DNA of 64,000 bases from Neostapfia colusana (GCA_030760725.1 JASWHV010000019.1:33111944-33175943), one strand, 5' to 3'. Positions 12,662 through 25,500 are shown, counted from the stretch's first letter. A program made the numbers and translations. Notes: generated by a model not told the origin, from the letters alone.

Positions 12662-13487
12662 TACAAATTTACTCTTTTCTTTGAAAACTTCCCTTTTTCA
12701 TGCAGTTAAGAACATATCACGATACTACGTTTCCTCACCAAATCAAAAATCCTAACCGGCTTTATACCGGCATATACGTCTCAAATGGTGGCACTAAAAT
12801 GATCACTCACACACGTTTTCTAAACACAATGTTCTACTCGTGGTTAAGGTACCTGCAGAAAACCATTCAATAGTGAAGTACACAAAGGTTTGTCATTTCA
12901 GGCAGGTCCATATCATAGTAAAAATATACACCCTGTATCATTGCCATATGGGTCGTCCTTCATTCAGGCCACGTCTCAAGGTACATGATCGGGTTATTCA
13001 CCTTCTGACAGGGGCTCCACACCTCTGCAGTTAAGCACACCGGTGGAACAACGCTTTCATATGCCTCATAGGACATGAAGAGTCCTAGAGAACATACTTC
13101 GTGTTACAAACCACACGATGGAGTCTCCTCCTCTTGCCCCTGGGTTTGCGCACTGGAGGCTAGTGCATTTCATATGTCTCTAAGACATGAAGAGTCTTAG
13201 AAAATATATTCACTTCCCATCCATTGCTGAACGGTACATCCCACACTACTTTCCTCGTATGGGGGAGCTAACCGAAATTGATCCGATTTTGATGGCATTC
13301 CTTACCATGCTTACCTCCACGTAGGTGCGTCGTTACAAAATTGAAATAATGAGAAATAGCACACTGTCAGCTTGCCACCTTAAGTAACTATTCTATTATA
13401 GTCCCTGTATGGGTATACTATACGTTCCTCGCTGGTATACTTCTAAGTTTTAGAAAATAAGCTCTTTTCATGTGTGCTATTCCCAAT
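12662..13487 (-). mobile_element. Captured gypsy leader fragment inside Copia
   Basis: From about 12700 this matches the minus-strand leader at 4199-4821 and stops exactly at the ccaatgcgg that precedes the PBS in the intact leader; neither PBS nor LTR follows. With the fragment before it, it replaces the Copia protease and most of integrase. The first 40 bases match nothing I can identify. Confidence 0.65.
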
Positions 13488-14289
13488 GCGGAAGCTTGCT
13501 ATGTTTCAAATCGTGTTTTCTTGAGAGCTAAGCTAGGAAAAACACCATATGAGCTTCGGTTTGGACATAGGCCTAGTGTCACACATCTTAGGGTCTTTGG
13601 TTGCAAATGTTTTGTTAAGAAACATGGTAATCTTTATAAATTTGAAGCTTAATCTGTTGATGGCATGTTTCTTTGTTATCCATCTCATACTAGAGGCCAT
13701 CGTGTGCTTTTACTTGACACTAACAAAATTGTAGACTTGTGAAGTTTCTTTTGATGAAGCTAGCCCAGGTACTAGCTCTACTACTGCAGGTCAAGATGCA
13801 TATCCGCAGGGGGAGAGTATTTTCATTGAAGATGAAAGAGTGGAGTTGGTGCCCAAAATTTCAGAAATAAACAATGACGTTCCAGCTCTTGATCTCGCTC
13901 AACAATCAGCACCAACGACCACTACTGCTAGTCCAGATCTTCCTCAAGCCACAGTGAACATGAAGAAGAAGGAGATTGTGAAGTGTCTACTCCCCTCCGT
14001 GTCCTCAAAAGTCATCCACCACAACAAATTATTGGAAGCTTGCATGAACGGATCACACGGTCTAGGTTTTGCGATCCAAACTCTCATGTTGATTCTGTTT
14101 TTTGTTGCTTCTTTTGAACCCAAAGATATATCACACACACTCACTAATGAACCTTGGATTATTGCCATGCAAGAAGAGTTAGAAAATTTTGAAAGAAATA
14201 ATGTTTGGAAACTTGTACCTCCACCTCAAGGTCACACTTTAATTGGAACTAAATGGGTGTTTAAAAATAAACAAAGTGAGGATGGGGTT
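13488..14289 (+). pseudogene. pol: Copia integrase C-terminus to start of reverse transcriptase
   Basis: Reads LRAKLGKTPYELRFGHRPSV..LRVFGCKCFVKKHGN (integrase end), an acidic linker (FIEDERVELVPKISEIN), then EPWIIAMQEELENFERNNVW and LIGTKWVFKNKQSEDG, the start of the Copia reverse transcriptase. Stops follow FEA and KIV. The frame is cut at 14289 by the gypsy insertion and resumes at 25506 with IRNKDRLVAQDF, so the two halves flank the insertion exactly. Confidence 0.85.
14285..14289. repeat. Left target-site duplication GGGTT
   Basis: GGGTT directly precedes the TG of LTR C and is repeated at 25501-25505 after the CA of the right LTR fragment. Confidence 0.9.
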
Positions 14290-17200
14290 TGTCGCGCCCC
14301 CGTCCGGGGTCCCCGCTCCAGGAATCGTACTGGGTGGTGCTGTGCGATGCGGCACCCAACATCATGCACGAAATGACGGTAAAACATGGGAAACGACTTT
14401 ATTTCTCAACATAAGCTCTTTTACAACATAATGTACACACGCAGCAGAATTTAAACTGGACAATTACTCACTCTCGACCCTAACTACACCGAAGAGAAGT
14501 CGTTCTGCCCGTGAATGCTTCCTACTAGCTTCACCAAAGTTAGGCAGTGGCTAGGTTTCCGGTGAGTTAAACGAACCATGAGGTTCGACGTCTCACCTAA
14601 CAATCATATTCATAGCAGGCATCCTGCTACCTGCAAAAACAACTATGAAGCAGCCGTGAGCATTAAGGCTCAGCAATTCTTAACCGTCAATCCTAAACAT
14701 GTAACTCTACATGCAGGAGTTGTAAGAAGATAGGAATATGAACTTTGCAAAAAGAAACTTTATTAAAATTGATCCTTATATTCAGATTCTTATAACATTC
14801 ATTTTAGTGGCCCTCATGCCTCACAACACCGAAAGTCCACAATCAAACAAGAAACGCTTATTCCGATGTTGCTAGCCTAAGGTGGAATAGAAATTTAATT
14901 GGCACTATATCTACTTCAGTCAAGGTTCCAATACAATGATTATGCCATGAACAACATATTAAGAGACTTAGTTCCTCTTCTTACTACGTCACGGTGCAGT
15001 GAGCAAGTATGCTCAATCCTCATCCGTGAGCGATGGTGATTCGAATCAATAAAACCCGGAATACACAACACATACACCCGCCTCGAAAGAATCACTCTTT
15101 CTTACGTTGTATGCAGCAATCTTTCACACGACACCCCGACATGAAAAAAGTTTCGCGCCGAGCAGGATGGTCCTCTACGCGGACACGTCGAAGTTACCCG
15201 CTAAAGGATTTACACCTCCCGCCTTATCAACGCCATTTCCATGCAAAGGATGAGTTTCTATATAACGGTCCATCGAGTTACATTGGTTTCATGGGTCCCA
15301 TATCCCACTATATATCCGGTACAGCTCAATCTTGTCCAGCAGGGCCGCATACGCGCGGTCCTTAACCGACACGGGCGGGGCTAAAAACCAACTTTCACAT
15401 TTGCCTTACCATCCCGGCCCGGGCCCAATGTGGTCCCAAGCATTGTCACACCCATCGCAGATCGAGACAACCTTGAGCGCTCCATCCTACAGGAACTCCC
15501 CGTTCCAATCTCACTTTTCATGAGGTGCTCTTATCGACAACTTCTCGCGAGTAGACTCCACTACTCGACCTTTCTCGCGAGTAGCTTTTTACTACTCGAC
15601 TTCTACCGGATATCTACAACATTAGCCTAGCCATCTACGACGAGGAAAATCCTACACTAAACCTTCTACTCAGGGATTGAATAGCCATGCAAGTGGGTTT
15701 CAAGAATCCTAGACATTATGCACAATATCAAGTCTAATAAACATGAGGTGAAGGTAAAGCAAAATTTAAAAGGGTAATTATATGCAAACCGGGGATTGCC
15801 TTGCTCAAGGTTTTTGTTAGAGGCTATGACTTAGTCTTCCTCCAGAGAATCCACCAAACTCATCACGAGATGGAGATCCTCGCTGCTGGGTTGAATCCTC
15901 GTCGAATGTCGACGTCACGAGCTATTGAGATGCAATACACACATATTTCAAAAGTAACTTAGAAAGTGATTTAATGTGGTTGCACAAGTTAACTAAGACT
16001 AAAAAGGGAAAACAACAGCAAGGTTTCTGTTGTTGGATCTACAGTCTTAGAGATGATGATTTAAATGGCTTAACTCGATATTTGATAAGCTAAGACATAC
16101 ATATGTCTTTTGAGAGACATATGCAAGCATTTGAAGTGATTTTGCTGAAAGCAGTAGAATATGAATTCTAATACCTCTGAATTTTTTACAGTAGATCAAA
16201 GATTACTCAGAGATCCTGCCTGCCAAATTTCATAGGAAGATGATAAAGGATGTGGTCCTAAGAAATTCTTAAGTGATTATGCTCATTTGATCTAACAGAC
16301 CCATTCTAAGGTTTTGACATGCTGAGAAATGGACTTTTTTTGAAGTCCATAGGACTTGATTTTACCATTTTTGGAGTTTCCTACATGGAGATATGGATTT
16401 TACAAGTTTGTGTAGAAGTCTGAAAATGTTTCTGCTCTTTTTCCTATTTTTCAGAGACATAAAAGATAGACACCACATTTGGCCAAGCGAATGAGGTCCA
16501 ATGCCTCTGAAATTTTTACTGGAGTTCAAGTATATTTAGAGGAAGGTTCTGCCCAAAATTGAGAATTTTCCAATAAACAAAACACCTGTAATAAATTCCC
16601 TAAGCTTTTTTAAAAGAATTAATGAGCCAAATCCAGGGATTTTCATAAATATTGGGATGCACCACTGGATAGAAATCACTGAGAGGAACCGACACAATTT
16701 ATTTGGGAATTTTTGGATACTCCTACACAAAGTTGTGGCTGTTTGAATTTGAATGAAAATCTGAAAACCGAGAAAAGTTCAAATCTCTGCCAGTGGGCCC
16801 CATGCCACAGTGCGTCTCCTACCTCGCGCCAAACAGAGTCGGGCGGCAGTGCTCTCCGGCAATGGTCGCCGGAACCGAGTTTCCGGCAGCCTCCCGGGGC
16901 CAAACTCACACCCCCATATTTTTCCACGCTGAACTAGTTTGGAGGGTCGCCAGCGGCCGGTGATGCCCAGAAATGCGTGCGCACCGGCCACAGCGCCTAT
17001 TAGGGTTCCGGCGAGCTTGGGATCTATCATTTCAACCTCAAACGACAGCCCAGTGGAAGGTGTAGAAGCTGGAAATGGACGCCCCTTCCGATGAAACAGC
17101 CGGCAAACCCAAGCTCCACGGTGAACCGAGACCGTTTTCAACGGTGGCGCGAAAAACAGCAAGAACTCGGTCAATTATGGATGGTGTTGCTCGGTTCTTC

Positions 17201-18442
17201 TTTGAGGAGGGGCGCTAGGAGGTGTACAAGCTACTTGCAAACGATCTCGGGCTTTGATTTATTAGGTAACCTGAATTTGGGTCCTAACCGAGCTCGGTTA
17301 TTTTGGACTATGGTTCGGGAGAAAGTGAAATTCTCACTAACCGGTTGATCATTTGCTAAGGGGATTTCAGCTACACGATCTATGGAGGATAGTGCACCTT
17401 TCTTGTGCAGCTAGTTGGAGGAGAGGGTGGCCGTGGCATCCTGTCCACGGTGACCCGAAGTGAAGTCCGCCGTTTGCACCTCGGTCTCGGTGGCGATCGT
17501 CAAATTCCAAGCGCGAACGAGCAGGAGCTTCTGAGTTGAGTTTGGAGATCACTTGTGCACGCCATTGCGCTCCTTTTTGTTGTTGGAAGCTCGAGAAACC
17601 GAGGCTCAGTCGGTTGGGCGTGAGTGAGAACAGAGAAGCGGCGGTAGCAGCTGTTCTTCGCGGGAGCAAAGCCACCGAGGGAGCACGAGCGGTGTAGGGA
17701 AGTCAAGTTCGTTTGTGCACGGTGTGTGGGAGAGATAAGTAGAGCAAAGAAAATCGGCCAGGAGCAGGAGGTGGTGCCGATCAATCATTGGGAGCGGGTT
17801 CATCCGGCTGCTGGCACGCTCTCGTGCGAAGAAGAAGTCAGTTCACTGCACAGAGCCTATGACATGTGGGTCCACAGTAGTTCACTCTCCCTCCTCTCTG
17901 TTCATCAAGATTCCCACACAATTGATGTCCAAATGTGACCAAACTTGGAGAGTTGGCCGAAAATGATGTGGAGAATTTGAATCTGAAATTAGTGTTTCAA
18001 AATTGAGCACATTTAGTTCAGAATCAAATTCAAATTTGAATTAGAGCTCTCCCTCGAGTATTCCTCGGAATAAATAGTATACGAGCTCCAAAAATATACA
18101 AATTTGGACCAGCAGCTCTTTGATGCATGAGAAATGAATTAGTGAATTCACTTGTGTTCATTTAGAAAATCTGAACAGGAATCCTTTCAAAAGAATTCAA
18201 ATCGTGTTTAAATTTTTCCCCCATCTTCTACTCGTAAAGGATGTGCACATGAGTGAGATTTGGGGAGTGAAATTACTTCCTCATGTTAACATGTGTTAAG
18301 CATGGGCTAAAGAAAATTTTTAATTCCCTCACATGTCCATTTTTGGGTTCATTATTTCATGTGACACATAATGCCCCTTTTCTTCTCCTTGACTTTACTT
18401 CTTAAAGTGAAATACAACTTTACAAAAGTTAGGGCTGTTACA
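14290..18442 (-). mobile_element. 3' LTR of rearranged gypsy element (LTR C, 4.15 kb)
   Basis: On the minus strand it begins TGTAACAGCCC at 18442, directly after the PPT, and ends ...GGGCGCGACA at 14290. About 1.39 kb (17052-18442) is repeated at 24119-25500. It contains the stem-loop (14336-14356) and the 16-nt block (14841-14857) also found in LTRs A and B. Small ORFs in its GC-rich part (16780-17800) recur at 24430-24850 as parts of the LTR repeat and are not genes. Confidence 0.85.
14336..14356. other. Stem-loop near the PBS end of LTR C
   Basis: GGTGCTG, loop TGCGATG, CGGCACC. One pair becomes G-T but the stem is kept; it lies 46-67 bp from the LTR terminus. Confidence 0.65.
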
Positions 18443-18457
18443 TTCCTCCCCCCTTAA
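18443..18457 (-). other. Polypurine tract of gypsy element C
   Basis: The minus strand reads TTAAGGGGGGAGGAA immediately before the LTR start TGTAACAG. This primes plus-strand DNA synthesis and fixes element orientation. Confidence 0.85.
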
Positions 18458-18504
18458 AAGAATCTCGTCCTGAGATTATGAAAAGAAAGAGGAAGGGAGG
18501 AAGA

Positions 18505-19521
18505 CTACTGGACATATGGTACAAACAAGTCAGGAAAATTTAAACGGAGAAAGTCCTCACATTCCCACGTGGCTTCCTCAGCGGTGTGGTTGCTCCATAA
18601 GACTTTATAAAATCGCAATGTATGATTTCTTGTGGTGCGAGTCTTCTCGTCGATAATCTGGATCGGATACTCAGAAAAAGTGAGATCTGGTTGAAGATCC
18701 TCGATGTTCTCCATACGAACTTCAGCTGGATACTTAAGACATTTTAGCAGCTGAGAGACGTGGAAAACATTATGAATACCCGAAAGTGACGCCAGTAACT
18801 CCAGGCGGTAGGCCACGGTTCCGCATAATTCAACAACGGCAAACGGCCCGATGAATCGCGGAGCTAGTTTTCCCTTCACTCCGAAATGATGAATCCCTTT
18901 CATCGGAGAGACACGAAGATATACGTGGTCTTCAATGTCGAAGTGGAGAGGTCGACATAGTTTATCTGCATAACTCTTCTGCCGAGATTGAGCAACCTTC
19001 AAGTTGGCTTGAATCACTCGCACTCGTTCCTCGGCTTCATTCACAAGATCAATCCCGTAGACCACTCTCTCGCCGGACTCACACCAATTTAGTGGTGTGC
19101 GGCACTTCCAGCCATAAAGAGCTTCATACGGGGCCATTTTGATGCGGGATTGATAAGTATTATTATATGAGAATTCTGCTAACGGTAGGTGGTCATCCCA
19201 ATTATTCCCATGGTTGATGACACATGCCATTAACATATTCTCCAGAATCTAATTCACTCTTTCTGTTTGACCATCAGTTTGCGGATGATATGCTGAACTC
19301 TGAATTAACTTGGTTCCCGGAGAAGCATGCAGTTGCTCCAAAAATATGGATACGAATAACACACCTCGGTCAGAGACGATGGTGCGGGGAACCCCGTTAA
19401 ACACACTATTCTCGAGATGAATAGCTCCGCATATTTCTTTACCACATATTTAGTATGGACTGGAATAACATGAGCTGTCTTGGTCAAATGATCGATGATT
19501 ACCCAAATAAAATCATGCTTG
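18505..19521 (-). pseudogene. Gypsy integrase end with chromodomain
   Basis: Minus-strand frames: HDFIWVIIDHLTKTAHVIPV near 19500 (integrase core), then after a frameshift NHGNNWDDHLPLAEFSYNN, APYEALYGWKCRTPL, DHVYLRVSPMKGIHHFGVKG and a chromodomain-like end (EYPIQIIDEKTRTTRNHTLR...WECEDFLRLNFPDLF) stopping near 18505. The chromodomain is the mark of chromoviruses, in which it is thought to guide integration. It ends about 50 bp from the PPT, as expected. The upstream boundary at 19521 is abrupt, inside the sequence encoding NKHDFIWV. The second catalytic Asp region is frameshifted. Confidence 0.85.
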
Positions 19522-20460
19522 TCTAGGATTCCATTAGGGGTTAATGATCTCCTATATTGGACTAAGAGTCAATTAGGAGTATAGATCCATTCACAAAGAC
19601 TTAGGAATAACCTCCCCTGTTTTCAGAAGAATTTTTGCTGAAATGAAAAAGGACATTACTTTTGTTACATTGAACCAACGGAGGTCACTGATACATTTAT
19701 GGAACGGTTTTGATGTCGTCTACAACTTTTCTGTAGAACTCCAGATAAGAATCACCCTCCAAATGGATGAAAATCTCAGATGAGTGTGAACTGTCCAAAA
19801 ACAAGGCAGGCACAAAATACTCTCTGGAATTTTCCGTATTTCGACCATAAATTCCTGTAGAAAAATTTCTAAGGATCATGTAATACACCATTGGAAAGCT
19901 TATGATATATGCTACGACTTTGTAGTTCAAAGTTTTCTCCAGATTTGGAGTCGAATTGTATGAAATCTTGTGGACAAAACAGCCACTTTCAAAGGAGGTG
20001 CTGTCAAAATTGTTCCATATTTTTGTTAACTTTGAAATATCATAACTGTTGATCCAGAACTGATATGAAGGCAAGTAAATACCTTTTGGAAAGATATTGA
20101 AGTCATCTATAACTTTTATATTCAACTTGAGACATGAAATTGGCAGTTTCATATTCAAATTCTGGGATTAACGCCGATTGGTCATTCTGAACAGAGCATT
20201 GCTCTTTGCCCCTGTAACTTAGGACTGTTGTGGACAGGGATGTTCAAGATTTCTCTAAGTTCCATAACATGTTCTTGAGTTATTTTTCAGTTTTTCTGAC
20301 AGTTGGAATTAAGGATTTGGACAAACTTGCTAAAGTTGGATAGATTTCAGAGTTGTCAAAACCCATGTTAGCTTGAGTAGTGCTGCAATAATTATGTGAT
20401 GCTTTTACGATTAATGTTTTCAATTCAAGTTGAGTTCAACTTTGAATTTTAACCGTAAAT
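19522..20460. other. Unassigned AT-rich stretch before gypsy gag, probably leader
   Basis: Lies between the minus-strand integrase end and the plus-strand gag. No PBS or LTR match was found. A 153-codon open frame on the minus strand (19697-20158) has no domain I recognise. Similar phrases recur inside it (gatgtcgtctacaactttt, gaagtcatctataactttt), suggesting degenerate internal repeats. Most likely non-coding retroelement leader. Confidence 0.4.
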
Positions 20461-20469
20461 TGATCACTC

Positions 20470-21560
20470 TTGCGTATGGATCACCCTCATTCCAGGGGTG
20501 AGATTGGTATGTCGAGTCATGGTGGAAACAAATCGCCACCACACCATGTGCCGACATCATCAACCGGGTTGGCGGAAGTTTTAGAAAAGATGGATGAGTC
20601 TCTCAATCTGTTGGTGCAACAAAGCATACGACAAGAGACACTACAAATAATCCCCCGCCAAGTACATATCTGGATTTCTTAGCAAGACAACCACTGGTTT
20701 TCTTGGAAGCAAAAGAACCGTTGGATTCGGCTCATTGGCTGCAATGTATTGAAGCCAAGTTTGATATGCTTGAGTGAGATGAATACCAAAAGCCTTTATT
20801 TGCCGATCAACAACTCCACAGATCCGCTGGAGCTTGGTGGGTGGAGTATATCGCTAACCATCCTGAAGGTTATCGTGTGACGTGGGATGAATTCCGGAAT
20901 GTTTTCCGGGCACGTCACATTTGTTTGAGAATTCTACGAATAAAGTATCAAGACTTTCTAGAGTTAAAGCAAGGAGTGCATATGAGTACTTCAAGGAGTT
21001 TGAAGACTTGATGCAATATGCCACTCATATGGTAGACTCGGAAGTGTTGAAGTGTGATTATTTCTTCTGAGGGTTGAATGTCGATCTTAAAGAACAAGTG
21101 ACCTAGTTCAATAACGGTACTTACAATGAGTTGTTAAATGTCGCTATCATTAATGAAGACATGCATCTCCGTTGCGAAGCGGAGCTGAAAATGAGTATAC
21201 CGCCAGACAGTGATATCGAAGTTCCTCCAAATTATCGAGTGCAGTATTACTCGCCAGCCAGGCAAGAAATTCAACATGTGATGCAACTCTCACAACCACA
21301 GCTGGAGTTAATTACTTATGAGCCTTCACCTCAACAGCAGCAATCAGAAATTATTCGTGCAACCCTACCGCAACCAGCTATGCACGTATCATCTCCATCT
21401 CGTGTTAGTAGAGAGCTGAGGATTTCTGTAGCACGAGACCATCGTGGAGCTGAGCAGAGCCACACTCATGTGCAGTCTCACAAATGCTCAGATCAGCACC
21501 TTGAACATTCAAAGCAGATTCTTTCAAAAGCTGGCAGGGTTAACTATACTGCTATTGAGC
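20470..21560 (+). pseudogene. gag: Gypsy gag, degenerate
   Basis: Begins near ATGGATCACCCTC (20476). After about 60 codons a frameshift moves the typical gag core into another frame: QPLVFLEAKEPLDSAHWLQ, SAGAWWVEYIANHPEGYRVT and WDEFRNVFRARH, then YQDFLELKQGV. Stops interrupt it (for example FDMLE* and the GLN region at 21070). The later part (21131 on) is Gln/Pro-rich without an obvious CCHC knuckle. It is clearly Ty3/gypsy gag but not translatable as one protein. Confidence 0.75.
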
Positions 21561-23000
21561 ACATTTCAAAAGGTGAACCAGTTTTATCAGACATGTTCAC
21601 TTTACATGAACATCCCACTTTCGTGTTGTTTGATTCCGGAGCCACCCACAATTTTATTAGCAGAGACTTTGTGCTGAAGAATCATCTTCCATTTAGCACA
21701 GTCAAGCATCTGTTTCATATCAGCTCACGCGGAGGCAAGATATCCACAGATGAAATGGTCTCTCGGGCACCTTTGTGTTTCGGTGGAAACATCTATCCTG
21801 CGAGCCTATCATACTCAAAGGCCAAAGGATTGATATTATCTTGGGGATGTCATGGTTGACACATTATGGAGCTATCTTTGACATCAGCTATCGGACTATT
21901 CAACTGAATTCCCCAATACACGGTTGCAACATATTGAATCTTGTGGATCCATCACAACGAGTTGCAGCAGTGCATCAGATTGAAGCTCCTAAGCTTGAGG
22001 ATATTCCAGTGGTATGTGAATATCCCAATGTGTTTCCCGACGATTTACCAGGCATGCCGCCCAAAAGTGATGTAGAGTTCAAGATAGAACTAGCAGCGGG
22101 AACCACACCTATTTCTCGGCGACCATATAAAATGGCACCAAAGGAGCTAGCAAAATTGAAGGAGCAGCTAAATGACCTTATGAATAAAGGTTTTATACAC
22201 CCAACTTCATCACCTTGGGGCTGTTCCGCTATCTTTGTGAAGAAGAAAGACGAGACATTGAGATTATGTGTAGATTATCATTCTTTGAATGTTGTCACTA
22301 TCAAGAATAAGTATCCACTACCACGTATTGATATTTTTTTCTATCAAATAGTGGGTGATAAGGTATTCTCCAAGATGGATCTTCGGTCCGGGTATCACCA
22401 GATAAAAATCCGGGCAGAAGATGTACCTAAGACGGCGTTCTCGACAAGATATGGTCTTTACGAATATCTTGTCATGTCTTTTGGGTTGACCAATGCTCCG
22501 GCTCATTTATGTATCTCATGAACTCTGTGTTCATGCCGGAGTTAGACAAGTTCATTGTGGTTTTCATCGACGACATATTGGTCTACTCTAAATCAGAAGA
22601 AGAACACGTTGAACATTTGCATATTGTACTCCAACGCTTGAGGGATCACAAACTATATGCAATGTTTAGCAAATGTGAGTTTTGTATCAGCAACGTGTCA
22701 TTTCTTGGACATATTATTTTAGCAGAAGGCATTGCTGTGGATCCAAGTAAAATCGAGCAAGTGCTAAATTGGGAATCTCCAACATCGGTTCATAAAGTTA
22801 GGAATTTCCTAGGGTTAGTGGGTTATTACCGGAGATTCATACCAAACTTCTCCAAAGTCGCTAAACCTATGACGGAGCTGATGAAGAAAAGCACCAAGTA
22901 CGATTGGAGAAATTCATGTGAACAAGCTTTTCAAACATTTTTAGAAGCATCTAACCACAGCTCCAGTTTTAGCCCAGCCGGACACCACGAAGCCTTTTGA
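21561..23000 (+). pseudogene. pol: Gypsy protease and reverse transcriptase, frameshifted
   Basis: Protease: TFVLFDSGATHNFIS (near 21620), with the DSG active site intact. A frameshift near 21850 leads to RIDIILGMSWLTHYGAIFDI, then the RT: EFKIELAAGTTPISRRPYKM, HPTSSPWGCSAIFVKKKD, LRLCVDYHSLN and FSKMDLRSGYHQIKI. A second frameshift near 22505 splits FGLTNAPAHL from MNSVFMPELDKFIVVFIDDI, so the FIDD polymerase motif survives in another frame. It ends with FLGLVGYYRRFIPNFSK. At least three frames would be needed, so it is inactive. Confidence 0.85.
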
Positions 23001-24103
23001 TGTTTATTGTGATGCATCCGGCATTGGTTTGGGTTGTGTGTTGATGCAAGAAGGATGCGTGGTCGCGTATGGATCCCAACAACTTAGGGGTCATGTGCAG
23101 AATTACCCGATGCATGACCTTGAACTAGCTGCAGTGGTCCTTGCATTGAAAATGTGGAAACATTATTTACTAGGCAATCTAGTACATCTCTACACTGACC
23201 ACAAAAGCTTGAAGTGCATCTTCACACAGAAAAAACTGAATATGAGGCAGAGAAGATGGCTCGAATTAAACAAGGATTATGATATTGAAATTCATTACCA
23301 TCCGGGCAAAGCGAATGTGGTTGCCGACGCACTTAGTCGGAAAGCTCACGTTCACCATTTAGCCATGGCTGCACAGGAAGGAGAACCAAGCCTGCGCTTA
23401 GATCCCTACGGATCGCTGTTCAATCTTGCTCTCATTCCTACAATCCGAGATGAGATTGTAGAGGCTCAGAAGAGGGACAGGGGTATGTCTCACATCCGGA
23501 GGAGAGTGGACAGCGGTGAATTAAAAATGTTCCGCAAGGATGAAACGAGTACGCTCTGGTTTAACAACCGAATAGTTGTACCCCAGAATATAAAATTCTG
23601 CAGGAAAATATTGGATGAAGCGCATTTATCCAAATACTCCATTCATTCAGGAAGTAACAAGATGTACCAGGATTTGAAATCTAAGTTCTGGTGGACACAG
23701 ATGAAAAGAGAGATTGTGAAATACGTATCCGAGTGTGATACGTGTCGGCGGGTTAAAGCCGACCATATGAGGAAAGCCGGACCACTTCAACCGCTGAAGG
23801 TTCCAGCCTGGAAGTGGGAAGACATAAGTATGCACTTCATCATCGGATTGCCCATGACCAGCAACAAGCATGATTCTATTTGGGTAATCATCGATCGTTT
23901 GATCAGGACAGCTCATTTTATTCCAGTACATACCAGATATGTGGCAAGGAAGTATGCGGAGCTTTCATATCGAGAATCTTGTGTTTCCATCGTCTCTGAC
24001 CGAGGTGCGTTATTCGTATCCAGATTTTGGGAGCAACTACATGCTTCATTGGAAACCATGTTAATTTGAAGTTCAATGTATCATCCCCAAACTGGTGGCC
24101 AAA
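22981..24103 (+). pseudogene. pol: Gypsy RNase H and integrase, truncated
   Basis: RNase H: FDVYCDASGIGLGCVLMQEG, DLELAAVVLALKMWKHYL, YTDHKSLK and NVVADALSRK. Integrase: DEAHLSKYSIHSGSNKMYQD and CDTCRRVKADH form the HHCC zinc region. The first core block reads ISMHFIIGLP, where His replaces the catalytic Asp of the usual MDF. The second block (VSDRGALFVSRFWEQL) has its Asp. The frame stops after LETMLI and is cut at YHPQTGGQT, before the third catalytic Glu. It joins directly to an LTR fragment at 24119. Confidence 0.85.
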
Positions 24104-24118
24104 CCCTTTGACACAACA

Positions 24119-25500
24119 AGTGGAAGGTGTAGAAGCTGGAAATGGACGCCCCTTCCGATGAAACGTTCGGCAAACCCAAGCTCCACGGTGAACCGAGACC
24201 GTTTTCAACGGTGGCGTGAAAAACAGCAACAACTCAGTCAATTATGGATGGTTTTGCTTGGTTCTTCTTCGAGTAGGGGCGCTAGGAGGTGTACAAGCTA
24301 CTTTCAAACGGGCTCGGTCTTTGATTGATTAGGTAACCCGAATTTGGGTCCTAACCGAGCTCGGTTGTTTTGTACTAGGGTTTGGGAGAAAGTTAAATTC
24401 TCAGTAACCGGTTGATCATTTGCTTAGGGGATCAGCTACACGATCTATGGAGGATAGCGCACATTTCTTGTGCGGCGAGTTGGAGGAGTGGGTGGCTGTG
24501 GCGTGCTGTCCACGGTGACCCGAATATAAGTCTGCCGTTTGCACCTCGGTCTCGGCGGTGATCATCAAATTCCAAGCGCAAACGAGCAGGAGCTTCCGAG
24601 TTGAGTTGGGAAATCACTTGTGTACGCCCTTGTGCTCCTTTTCGGTGTTGGAAGCTTGAGCAACCGAGGCTCGGTCGGTTGAGCGCGAGTGGGAACAGAG
24701 AAGCGGTGGTAGCGGCTCTTCTTCGCAGGAGCAAAGCCACCGAGGGAGCACGAGCGGTGTAGGAAAGTCAAGTTCGTTTGTGCGGCGTGTGTGGGAGAGA
24801 TAAAAGCGAAGCAAATCGGTCGGGAGGAGGAGGTGGCACCGATCAATCATCGGGAGCGGGTTCGGCTGGCTGCTGGCACGCTCTCGTGTGAAGAAGTCAG
24901 TTCACTGCACAGAGTCTATGACATGTGGGTCCACAGTAGTTCGCTCTCCCTCCTCTCTGTTCATCAAGATTCCCACACAATTGATATCCGAATTTGATCA
25001 AACTTGGAGGGTAGGCCAAAAATGATGTGGAGAATCTGAATCTGAAATTAGGTTTCAATATTGAGAACATTTGGTTCAGAAGTCAAACTCAAATTTGAAT
25101 TTTAACTCTCCCTCGAGTATTCCTCGGAATAAATAGTATACAATCTCCAAAAATATCCAAATTTGGACCAGCAGGTCTTTTATACATGAGAAATGCATTA
25201 GTGAATACACTTGTGTGCATTTAGACAATCTGAACAGGAATCCTTTCAAAAGAATTCAAATAGTGTTTAAATTTTTCCCCCATCTTCTACTCGTAAAGGA
25301 TGTGCACATGAGTGAGATTTGGGGCGCGAAATTCTTCCCTCATGTTAACATGTGTTAAGCATGGGCTAAAGAAAATTTTTAACTCCCTCACATGTCTATT
25401 TTTGGGTTCATTATTTCATGTGACACATAATGCCTCTTTTCTTGTCCTTGACTTTACTTCATAAAGTGAATACAACTTTACAAAAGTTAGGGCTGTTACA
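24119..25500 (-). mobile_element. Truncated second LTR of gypsy element C
   Basis: Aligns end to end with 17052-18442 (same orientation) and ends CTGTTACA before the TSD. The rest of the LTR (about 2.8 kb), PBS and leader are absent; integrase sequence abuts the break. Confidence 0.85.

Larger units (their letters stand above)
14290..25500 (-). mobile_element. Rearranged Ty3/gypsy chromovirus insertion in Copia RT
   Basis: The unit is bracketed by TSD GGGTT and starts TGTCGCGCCC and ends CTGTTACA. From left: full LTR (14290-18442); minus-strand PPT and integrase/chromodomain end (18443-19521); unassigned/leader DNA (19522-20460); plus-strand gag-PR-RT-RNaseH-IN (20470-24103); and an LTR fragment (24119-25500) in the same orientation as the left LTR. 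Gag-pol is therefore inverted relative to both LTRs and to the chromodomain piece. The two pieces overlap in the integrase core but differ in sequence, so a simple inversion does not explain it. The single TSD suggests a chimera formed before integration, or later rearrangement between copies. Confidence 0.8.

Noticed and set aside
19697..20158. 153-codon minus-strand ORF
   Set aside because: No known motif; contains degenerate internal repeats and sits in probable gypsy leader. Kept only as unassigned DNA.
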